A stretch of DNA of 64,000 nt from Phellopilus nigrolimitatus. Its lineage: Eukaryota; Basidiomycota; Agaricomycetes; Hymenochaetales; Hymenochaetaceae. Where the stretch lies: the NCBI GenBank assembly GCA_021029095.1, contig JAJOHG010000003.1:434001-498000 (forward strand), read 5' to 3'. The translations under genes were made by a program, and so were the position numbers. How positions within the stretch are numbered: the first letter of the stretch is position 1; every line of letters starts with the position of its first letter. Under the pieces are notes generated by a model. It worked only from the letters and a program-made list of their open reading frames with translations. It made no database searches and had not been told where the DNA came from. Positions 48,299-58,014 of this stretch are shown here, one piece after another.

Positions 48299-51200
48299 TT
48301 AAAGTAGATCACGGAGACTCAAAGGAACTTCAGGCTACAAGAAAGTGAGAAATCAGCTCACACCCTCACAAGACAGATTCGATGAGAAACATGAGCTTAC
48401 GCATTTTATCCTAAGGAGGGGTTTGTTATTAGATGGTACCAAATTGATGAAAAACCCAGTGCTTACTTATAGAAACATTCAATAGAGCGCAACATTTCGA
48501 CGTCACCTCCAGTCGCCGTAACGAAATTGACCACTACTCCAGCTTTGGAATAATTGTTTGCTATGGCAGGTGCAACGCTAATCAACCGCGGTCAGAGAGA
48601 TATACATCCTTGCTTCATAATGGTGACGTACCGATGCGCGTATTCTTCAACCGCTTGAGGCAGATCTGAATAAGACGTGAGCAGGTAAAGGTGTGAGTAA
48701 TAGGTTGCAGTCTTACCGTAGTTAATGACTAGAGGTACTTGGAAGACATCTGGGGCTTTGACTTGGACATCATAGACGACTAGCACTTTTGCGGCGGGTT
48801 GCCTGATCATTGTTCCAGTGGATCCCCTAAACTTGTTCAAAGCTGCCAATTTAGTTCCCGCGTTCATATCGCTGTGCTATGAGAGAAATTAGTATAGCCA
48901 ATAAGGTGTATTGTCTGCAAACCAACCAAAGGGACAGCTTCAAGGCCCCTGCCAGCGAGCTTGAAGACAACGGCATCAAGAGCCGTCAATCCGCCGACGT
49001 GGACGATAATCTGCGGAACTTCGAGATCGTCAAGGAGATCTGCTAGTGCATCAAGCTTCCACTCTCTAGCTTGAGTAGTCTCAGCGCTGGACGTGGCGCC
49101 TCGTCCCGATCCGATAATGCCATGACCACCACCAGTATTCATAGTCGATGGATCAGAACGCGCCCCAGACGCAGTGAAAGCAAGATACAAATAGAATTGA
49201 CGAAGACCCTTTGTACCCTGACTTGTATCCGCATGGGTGACATTTCCGTCGCGCCGAACGAGGACACGCACAGGCTCACGCAATTGAATTGCGTTTGCCA
49301 GATTCAATACGTCCTGTGGAACAGTATTGGAAAACAGGGCTGTCTGGCGCTCAATCTGCTGAGAAAGAGATGATACAGTAGGATTAGCAGGCTCGCCAGA
49401 AGAGGCGCTTGTGGTGCTGACTGCTGAAAAACGGCGACCATTGTTCTGAGGGAATGAGGAACCGCCCAAACCACTAACCGCAGAATCCAGCGGGCTGAAC
49501 TGCGATTGTGACGAAGTTGCAGGACTGGGTCCTGGTGTCCCTGCGGTAGTTCCACGAGACCGCGGCGGTGGAAGCAATTTGACAATACTGAAGACGAAGT
49601 CATGCAAATTCCTAGCTATCAATTGATCCACTTCATCCAGGACAAGGAAACGAACTTCAGAACCAGAAAGTCCGCCAGGTGAAGTAAACAAAGCGTGGAG
49701 CTTCTGCGGTGTTCCACAAATGATATGAGGAGTATTTTGTTGCAATAAACGCAACTCCTGCGAAATATCGCTGCTAGGTCCGGTTGAACCCACACCAAGA
49801 GCCGATCTGACGCCGATGGCGCCACCCAGGTCCCTTATCATGCGCTGTGCTTGAGTAGCCTGATCAACAGTGGTAGAGATCATAACAACAATCGGTCCGC
49901 GAGTTATGGGCCTTTGGTTCATATGCGTGACTGCAACATGTATCGCAGGAATAACATATGCAGCGATACGTTCTTGCGTGGGGGGAGCCTGAGCGATGAT
50001 ATCGGAGCCCCTCAAAAGAAAAGGCAAAGCCCTTTGCTGAATCTTGTTGGGAGGTCCAACACTACGAAAGACTTAGGAGATGTTTATTTCTCACGAAGGC
50101 TATGCTTACCCGAACTTGTTGAGTGAACGAAGTAGTTCAGGAGCAAGAGGGAGATGTTCCCATTTCGATGCAACAGGGCCGGGCTCACGGGGTGAGTTGT
50201 TTCCCGACCAGTGATCGCTTGGGGAGTCGGGAATCTTAGAGGAGAGTGAGCATAGTCATTGAATACTCGGCAAATAAGATGCGTACACCAGCCGAATCAC
50301 GTCTCATCAACCCAACCACCGATCTGCGCTTGTCGCGCAGCATGTCAGGTCTACCGAGGTTGGCATTGCCGTCTGCGGGTCGCATCGGAAGCTCAAGTGT
50401 ACCTGCGGACCAGGTGCGCATGGGAGGATTTGGCACCCGCGGAGACGAGCGCAAATCTGGCCTATTGGGAAGTCCGTGCCCGTGCAAAGTCGGCTGGCTC
50501 GCATTAGGCGGGGGAACCGCTTGGTTTGACGCAACGTCGATGCCAATTTGCGATGGTCCATGTCCTGTAGGCTGTGAGAGTGCCTGATGCACACTATTCA
50601 TGTGTTGCTGTGTCTGCAGGGCCAAAAGCTGCCCAACAGATGAAGTCAGCGTGTTGATTCGGCTGGACAATTGCGAAATATCATCCGATTTCACGGGCGG
50701 AGTTGCATGAGGGGGAGACATCTGCAAGGGACCAAGGCCTCCAGAAGGCGTTAGACTACGCGATACAGAGGAAGGGGGTGCGAAAGGGTTCCTGAACTCT
50801 GGCTCTGAATTCATAGGGCCCAAGGACCGTTCAACGAGTAAATTGACTTTGCCATGAACTTCAGCGAGCTCCCTCTGTATTTCCCTGTTGGAATACTCGC
50901 ATCGAGCGAGGCGTTCTAACAGATCACGAATCGTCGGGGAGGCCTTGATCTGCGCCTCGAAACTTATTGATGAATAGTCAATGCTAGATGTATTGATACT
51001 AGCAGAGCCAATGGATGAGACTGGCGACGATGACTTGAATGGCAAATTGAACGAGTGCGTCGTAGAATTCGTTGACGTCCTGTTCGGGACAGGCATCGAT
51101 GGCGGTACTGGCTGTTGGTCTTGAAAAGCGTTGCTCACAGAGGTGGAGAAGTCAACCATGTCTTGTCCGGATGTTGTCGGTCCCTGCGCCCGCATGACCC

Positions 51201-51636
51201 ACTGATGGATGGCCCGAGGTCCGGGGGTTTCCTCACCATCAAGAATTCCGTTATTGCGCGCAACGACGACCTCGCCTTCTCGAAGAGGCTGGAAAGACTG
51301 CGACATGGGATGTGTCGACCTCTTCTCCTTCTCGTCAGACTGGGGCCCAGGAATTGACGAGTGGGGAGAACTCGTCCCCGAACCCGTTCGTGTGATTCCA
51401 TCGCCGCTGTCTGTTGTAGGGACGGAGCCGGTAGGGGAAGAATTGGCTGAACGGAAGTCAGAGTGGGAGAACGAAATGGACGATGCACGCGACGGCTCGA
51501 AATCGCGCGCGCCGGTTGGCATCCTGAACCCCAGACCCGCACTTACGCTTGGTCGCTCCGCTCCGTCCGCGCCCAACGTTGAAGGGAAGAAGGGCACAGA
51601 AGCAGGATTCAATGCCGGGCTCCTGCTGGCCATCAT
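48299..51636 (-). CDS. eIF4A-derived DEAD-box-like protein lacking catalytic motifs (predicted pseudo-helicase)
   Basis: The fold is clearly eIF4A-like: Q-motif region WEHLPLAPELLRSLNKFGVG and PPNKIQQRALPFLLRGSDII, then a two-domain core. The active-site motifs are changed. Motif I (AQxGxGKT) is AQAPPTQERI without the GK(T); motif Ia is ISTTVDQATQAQR; motif Ib is GTPQKLHAL; motif II is DEVD; motif III is FSNTVP; motif V is VYDVQVKAPDV; motif VI is HRVAPAIANNYSKAG without arginines. Structural segments such as LVINYDLPQAVEEYAHR and IECFYKIKCPEVPLSLRDLL remain eIF4A-like. A Ser/Pro-rich N-terminal extension of about 460 residues (ATG at 51636) includes two helical stretches (RDLLERLARCEYSNREIQRE; QLSSRINTLTSSVGQLLALQ). 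About six introns. Frames are open throughout, so this is not simple decay. RNA binding or scaffolding is inference. Confidence 0.75.
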
Positions 51637-52400
51637 GGTTAAGGCGCTTGTCCTTTTATATGAAGGTCACCTCGCAGAGAGAGAGGGCTGAAGAATACGA
51701 AACAGAAAACGTCAGCGTCAGGTTTTATCAGTGTCCTGGTGACAAGACCTGTAGCCCCTGCCAGCGGCCAGAGCAGAAGGGCCAATATTTGTAAGATCGC
51801 GGCAAAATTCTCACCTCTAGCGGTTGTAAAAACAGAGCTACTCGTTCGTCGTCATGCGGGACGATGGGCAGGGAAAGCGATAGCTAACGAGCTCGACTGA
51901 AGCGTCAAGACTCAAGATGCTCTCCTGACAGTAAACACCGCTACCAAACCGGCGGCAATACCGCTCATACCGCTTCAAATCTCAGCCACCCAGCAGATCA
52001 TGATGTTTTTATTTTATTTTACTGTGTTCATCGTAGCTCTATAGCGCATAGCGGCATGCATATGATGAATTGTGAAAGAAAAGAGGGAGGAAGAAAAAAA
52101 TAGAGAAATAAGAAAAGAAAAAAAAAAACGCCCAAATTGAAAATTCCAACAGGTAAACAGTAATTATACAGTGTTTTCAGAGCTCCAAAAAGAGTGCTTA
52201 AATCCTGGACATTCAGTGTATAAAAGGGCGAAAAAAAAACTCAAGCATATAGTTCAAGTAGACGTAAATTGTTCGTCTAAGGGCTAACCACCGAGCTCGT
52301 CGAGGCTATTGGAGACAAGAGTCGGCACACCTCGGAGCTGACGTCTACATGATGATAAAGAAGGTAAGTATAAGTTTAGCGTTTCTCCGCAGTGAATTTC
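51637..52400. other. Long intergenic region with a polypurine tract
   Basis: About 760 bp upstream of the pseudo-helicase gene and downstream of the RRM gene. It contains an almost pure purine run at about 52075-52130 (gaaagaaaagagggaggaag then A-rich) and an AT-rich tttttattttattttact segment at 52006-52024. No gene seen. Confidence 0.5.
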
Positions 52401-53091
52401 TTACTTGTTCTGCGCGGCACGTTTCTCCGCTAATCTGGTTATATCAGGCAAATCATCCACAGTGGGACAAACCTAGCAAAAATTTGGCGATCATTTCTTC
52501 CACTTGCACATGACTCTAAACTTACAACGAGAGAGCAGCCGTTGAGCTGCGTACCATGCTTTTTCAAGGCACGAACTGATGCTAAAGGGTCGCGGAAGAC
52601 TACAACAGCGTAATTGGGACCCTCGCCTCTCTTACATGCATTAGTGGGATCCGCGCTGCAGCGAATACTGACATGGTCGATGCGTCCGCAGATAGAAAAC
52701 ATATCTGCGAGAGCCCATTCCGTTGTCGCCCTAGAAATCTGTCTCACACAAACGACAATCGGCGAAGATGGACTCGATAGAGCTATAGATGGACTTACGT
52801 TTCCCACAAAAACGTATGACAACTTTTTGCCACGCACCTGGACAATGCGCTCGCGGCGGGCCTTCTTCATCGTAAGGTCCGCATCCGAGGGACGCACTGT
52901 CGCTGTTGAAGAATAATGAAGGTCCGTGGCTTTAGCCTTTCCCTTACCCTTGGACTTCTTCTCCTGCACATGAGTAAGTACACCATGACGCAGCTAAGAA
53001 GAAAGACACGGACATGTGCAGAAGAACTTGCTTGACTGTGCTCAGACTCATCAGAAGAGAACGACCCAGAGGGACACCTGAAAACAGCCAT
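52401..53091 (-). CDS. RRM-domain RNA-binding protein
   Basis: Single RNA recognition motif with a basic leader; specific role unknown. The ATG at 53091 gives MAVFRCPSGSFSSDESEHSQ. After an intron comes EKKSKGKGKAKATDLHYSST and KKARRERIVQVRGKKLSYVF, then RNP2-like YVFVGN. A further intron (about 85 nt) joins to ISRATTEWALADMFSICGRI, DHVSIRCSADPTNACKRGEG and RNP1-like PNYAVVVFRDPLASVRALKK, ending NGCSLVV. The last exon is CPTVDDLPDITRLAEKRAAQ with the stop at 52401. About 200 residues. Junction of the first two exons is uncertain. Confidence 0.7.
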
Positions 53092-54212
53092 TGCAGTCAC
53101 TTCTGAATTCCTTCAGAGTCTTAAGAGGAGAGTGGCTTGACGGTGTTCGCTTGAACTTGCGGCGGACGGAGCGGTAAGAGGGATCTTGAGATCTTGAGGG
53201 GAAGAGGTGGAGATAGAGGGGGTTTAATACAAATCGTGTGGTTCAGCTTAGACGTTGACTGTGGCCGGCAGACATAAGCGAAGCAGAGGACAATAGGAGC
53301 TAAGTTAGCCTAAGCGAAATCGGGGTTCGAAAATGCGCTTGTGGCTGAGCTCTTGGACACCCACGTGCTTCATGCCACAAACATCCGAAGGCCTCAGGCC
53401 TGCAGTGGTCGTACCTTGCTCCTGTCCAACGGCGCGATCATTCATGGAGAAACTAGAAAGCACTCGTATTGTTATTGAGTGTTGCCGCATATAGTTCTGG
53501 CATTTTTCGGTGGGCGTCGCTCATGAGAACTTGTGGCTGACATCCCTGTTTACTCGTTTCGAATGGCCGTTGGCGTTATTAAACAAGGTAAGATTTATTT
53601 ATTGAAGCGAACCCGCCTCGTTTGGTTCGTAGCGTCGGCGGAACAGAAAGAAGGTCATTGCGCACGTCCCGAGAAGGTAATCTTCGAGCGCAAGGTGGCA
53701 CCGCAACAATGGAACATATTCACGACCTCGCAACGAGAACAAGACCTGCCTTTTATGCTAGGGTTGTTTTAGCCTGCGATGGTGTGAAGCTTTGGCTCAT
53801 GATTTCGCGCAGTCTAGGCTTTATGTTTCATGTATAGTTCTGGTTTGAGTCTCCGGTCCGTCCACAAAGTAACCACGCCGTATTGTGGGCCACCCCGGTC
53901 ATGTTGGAGCGATAACGGCCATCGCCGGATTCGCAGCAGCAAACCTCATTCGTATGTCCTTGCATGGAAGAATACAGAACAAGTGGAGGTGGTTCGCTAG
54001 GAATGCAATTTAAGATGAAAACTTGCTTGTTTGAGCAGCGAGGAGAGCAAGACGCCGAGTGCAAAAGTCGGCGTACATTGGAAACACTGGTAATGGAAAG
54101 CGCACAAGTGATTATTTCCCATATTTTGCTGAATGATGAAACCTACCCGCATTGGAGGTTTCATAACATTAGCGTCTTAATTCTTGGTGCATTTACGCTT
54201 AGAATAACTTAG
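53092..54212. other. 1.1 kb without a supported gene; possible gene remnant
   Basis: The stretch lies between the RRM gene start and the aminotransferase stop. Only short open frames are present. On the minus strand, near 53860-53970, a segment reads MQGHTNEVCCCESGDGRYRS, which vaguely resembles a WD40 blade (GHTxxV...DGRY). It is isolated and not flanked by further repeats. I see no tRNA or repeat. It may be promoter plus decayed coding sequence. Confidence 0.3.
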
Positions 54213-55816
54213 TTACTCCCCTTGTTCCATGTCCCATCCAAACTCTGACTCCGACTCGTGAAGTCTTTCGCATACCCTTCTGACTTTGTCATCGTCGACG
54301 TTTGCTACGGAAAATCGTATCCACTTGTCAACGTCTCCAGAATTCTCCTGGAACTGAGTTCCCTTCGGCATGAAGAAGCTTGTAGGAAGCGTTACGATAC
54401 CAGATTCGATGGCCAGCCTGCGGCTGACGTCTGTCGCAGAGACTCCTTTGAATGGGTGTTTTACAAAAGCGTAGTACCCGCCCTGGGATCCGAGCTTCCA
54501 TGCACGGGGAAGAAGGGACTTGAACAGGTCATGCCGGTGGACTAACGACTGCGCAGTTTCACTGATGAAACAGCGGAGCTCCGGCAGGAGAGGGTACAGC
54601 GCCAGCTGGACGTGCCTCGGCGCACATATCTGTATGCAATCCAGAACGGTTTTCACTTGTTCTAAAACCTCGACAGGGGCAACAATTGCGCCAAGGCGGT
54701 GTCCAGGGATGCAGTAGCTCTTGGAGAAAGAGAAGAGATGGATGAAATGTCTTCTCCATGTCCAGTCTGTCGGTAGATCCGGTATCAACTGAAGCGAGCC
54801 GGGAATAAAAAGATGGTGCGGTACACCATTAGTGATAAAGTCACGGTATGTTTCATCCATTATAAGAGCAATGTCGTGCTGTCTTGCAAGAAGGGCGAAG
54901 GACGAGATTAGCGATGGAGGGTAGATAGCGCCAGTCTTAACGAGCGAGCAGTATAAGTGCTCGCCGAGTAACTTTGAAGAAAAGAAATGACACACTGGGT
55001 TATTGGGTGACACCAAAACTATTGCTTTAGTCTTTGGAGTGATGAGCTCCGCACATCTCTTCGAAGATGGTAGAAAACCTTCTTGCGAAGCAGTCTGCAG
55101 AGGTATTGCTGATATTCCCAACATATGAAGAGTCATTCTATACTTAACATTTTAATTAGCAAAACAACTTGCAAGAACATTGTAGTGAAGGAAAAACTGA
55201 CTCGTGATTAAAATACCTAAGGATCCATAGATATCAATATAGATGCATCTTCTGTCTTGATCAGAGCATAGCGACTCACCAAGGAATAGGCAAGATGACT
55301 TCATCACCCGCAGCAGCTACGGCCATGACAGCAGTGGTGAATGCCATATTACACCCTGCGGTTAGTGCAACATCTTCGGGGACTATGTCGCTACCTGCCC
55401 CTACTTTTTCTTATTTTATTTTTATGACTGCACGCGTTTATGTCTTACCTTCACCATAGATAAAGCTCATCTCTTGTGCAAGAGCAGTCCTTAGTAAAGG
55501 TTCTCCGGTCATTGGGCAATATCCACAAGATTTAGGGTCCCCAGCGCATTTCCCCAGCGCATCGAGGAGTTTCGCAGGAGGGGAAATTCCAGGTGCACCT
55601 TGAGACATATCCAAGGAGTGGCTTGCTTTTCGTTGGAAGATAGGATGCTGCCCATCTATACGCTTGGGGGATCCTTTTAAGAATGAATTGGTAAGGTAGC
55701 TGATAACAACGAGCAAGATAATATCATGCCGATCTTGAGGAGGTGGTGACTCACGGCGGACTTGCAGTATCCTGCACTGCGTGCGAGAGGCGGAAAGCAA
55801 TATTTCGTGCACTCAT
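54213..55816 (-). CDS. Class I/II PLP-dependent aminotransferase with an apparent frameshift
   Basis: Aspartate-aminotransferase-fold enzyme; substrate not determined. The ATG at 55816 gives MSARNIAFRLSHAVQDTASP. After an intron, exon 2 begins IPQAYRWAASYLPTKSKPLL. The conserved continuation LDMSQGAPGISPPAKLLDAL and GYCPMTGEPLLRTALAQEMS is in another frame, one base off at about 55620 (plus-strand ccaagg). Later exons are intact: DIVPEDVALTAGCNMAFTTA, GDEVILPIPW, YFNHEMTLHMLGI, AIVLVSPNNP, TGAIYPPSLISSFALLARQH and IALIMDETYRDF. The PLP lysine lies in LFSFSKSYCIPGHRLG, and the end is VDKWIRFSVANVDDDKVRRV to 54213. Either a sequencing indel, an unseen splice or a real inactivating mutation. Confidence 0.75.
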
Positions 55817-56054
55817 TTCTCTTGGTTTTTCTCCACTGCAATTAGCGGAGATGTGAGCAGAGTTGTCGAGAAGTCCTTTCCCAGGTGCATCACGTGATGA
55901 TCTGCATGAAGATCCCGAACTCGCTAGCCCCTCGTACTTACAATCCTCCCTTGTTTCTGAGCTCGATCATTGAAAGCATTAAAAGTAGGCGATATGTGCA
56001 GTTGCGAGCTGTTTTATGTGCTCACAATGCGCCAGGCTTGTTACCTCCTTACAA

Positions 56055-57552
56055 ATGACGAGTAGAGCAAGCGCGAAGAAGCCCGACGAACTCGAAGACC
56101 TTATAGAAACGCCCCGAGTCCCTTCACCTCCGCCACACACCACACCTGCTGCCCGCGGTGTCCACGTTCGTATTAAACCAATTTCTTCGCGAGATTGCTG
56201 AAGCTCACCGTGATCACACTTAGGTCCCATCATTCGCGTCATTCCAACCGCGAGATCTGCGGTTCACCTCTTCGCATCCCGTTGCGCATGTCGCCTGGAG
56301 TTGTGATGGTCGGAGGTTAGCTTCCGTCGGTATCGACAAGTCGGTGAGGGTATGGGTACCGGAGAAAAGTGTGAGTACAAGACAGTTGATTCTCACCACT
56401 TTAGAACACACTGAACACTCGTGAATCCAGCTTGAACCCCGTAGTGCGGTTCAGTACAATGTCGGTGGACACGATTACGATGCTACGGTAGACTACGTGG
56501 TTTGGAATCCGACACATCCTGAACTATTCTGTTCCTCAAGTCAGAGAGACAGAAAAATCATTTTCTGGGATGCACGGCGTACGTTTACTGTTTTACTCTC
56601 GCTCAGTTCTTTCTCTGATCTGACGTGCCAGTGTTTTATGCATGCAGAAAGCCGCGCAGTACAGTCATATACGCACCACCACCCACCTTCACAAATTAAC
56701 TACGCGCCGGATGGAAAAACAATATGTTTTGTGACTACGAGCAATCAGCTCTATTTCATGGAGTATGGGAAAGCCGAAGGCGAGGCGAAGCCGCAATGGA
56801 ATCCCATGAAGCGTGAACCAGTAAGAATATTTCTTTCCTGTATGCTTGAGCTACTTGAAAATTGACGTGAACTCAGGTTACGGCTTCAACGGCCATGTTT
56901 AACCATACCGGCGACGGACTGGCCCTAAGCTACATCCGCTCAAACACGCTCATGATCTTGGACTACCCATCTCTGTCGATCAGCGAGCAGCCTGCTGCCC
57001 ATGTTGGAGGATGTTTGGCAGGTTGCGCTCGACCCTCGTGGACGGTAGGCATTCACGTCCGTGCACGTTAGTAACTATTTACAATTTAATCACACAGGTA
57101 TCTCGCATCTGGAGGAAACGACTCCATCGTAAACATTTTCGACATGTCTGAGTGGATCTGCATCAACACTATCACAGCTTGCGAGTACGAAGTCGATATT
57201 TAACGCATAAGAACGACAGAACGACCTTCTGAATTTTGCTTTTGAACAGTCATTCTATCAATGCGCTGAGTTTCTCGCATGACGGCGAATACATGGCCAT
57301 TGCCAATCAAGGATCGTATATTAGCATTGTAAGTGGGATTGCTACCTGACTGTAGAGTACCCAATGACCATGCGTCTTACTTGACAGTGCGCCGTTGAGA
57401 CAGGGCTACCGATCCATCGCGTACCCACCATAGGTCCCGCACCAGCTGTCACCTGGCATCCGTCCAAATATGTCTTTGCACATTGTGGCCAGCAGAACCG
57501 CGAAGGCGCTCCTCAGGTAGCATTTTTGAGTCTGTTCGGGCCTGGCATGTAA
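56055..57552 (+). CDS. THO3: THO complex subunit 3 (THOC3/Tex1-like) WD40 protein
   Basis: TREX/THO subunit coupling transcription to mRNA packaging and export in the nucleus. The ATG at 56055 gives MTSRASAKKPDELEDLIETP and a Pro-rich linker. After an intron come FASFQPRDLRFTSSHPVAHV and WSCDGRRLASVGIDKSVRVW. Further blades: DYVVWNPTHPELFCSSSQRD, RKIIFWDARR, INYAPDGKTICFVTTSNQLY, LALSYIRSNTLMILDYPSLS, RYLASGGNDSIVNIFDMSEW, CINTITACEHSINALSFSHD and GEYMAIANQGSYISICAVET. The last exon has PAVTWHPSKYVFAHCGQQNR and ends LFGPGM at 57552. Order and spacing of blades match THOC3. About eight introns. Confidence 0.85.
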
Positions 57553-58014
57553 CATTACTTTTCATCACTGTATCGCTAGTTTAAGCAATATTAATTCGGC
57601 TGGCTGACTTCGTGAGTTCGTGAACTATCGTCAGTGGACCTTTTTTGCTTCTGATGAAAACGTCAACTTCATGTAGATGTGGTATCAGTAGGTACAAAAG
57701 CAAGAACTTCATTCAGAGCATCTTCACAAATAAATAACAAATTCGTAAATAGTGTCGTCAAAACGTCGTGGCAAGCGAGGAGGAAAGCTAGAAAAGCGTA
57801 TCAAGACATCGACTACGAAATAGGACAGCAGGAAGGGATGTGCAAAGGGAAAAGCAAATAGTAAATGACATAGCAATGGGCAAAGTGGTTGAAGCGGATT
57901 GATTCTTTGGAACGGTTGGTGCTGAGCAATATAAGGCATAAGGAAACAAAAACAAAGATTCGTTAGATTACAAACCGGTCAACAAGAAAGTGTCGAAGGC
58001 AACGGATGGTGATC
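57553..58014. other. Intergenic between convergent genes
   Basis: About 460 bp between the THO3 stop and the stop of the membrane-protein gene. No gene supported; 3' flanks only. Confidence 0.5.

Noticed and set aside
53300..53340. A GGTTCGAAA segment that looks like a tRNA T-loop
   Set aside because: The flanking bases do not form the acceptor and T stems, and no anticodon arm is visible upstream.
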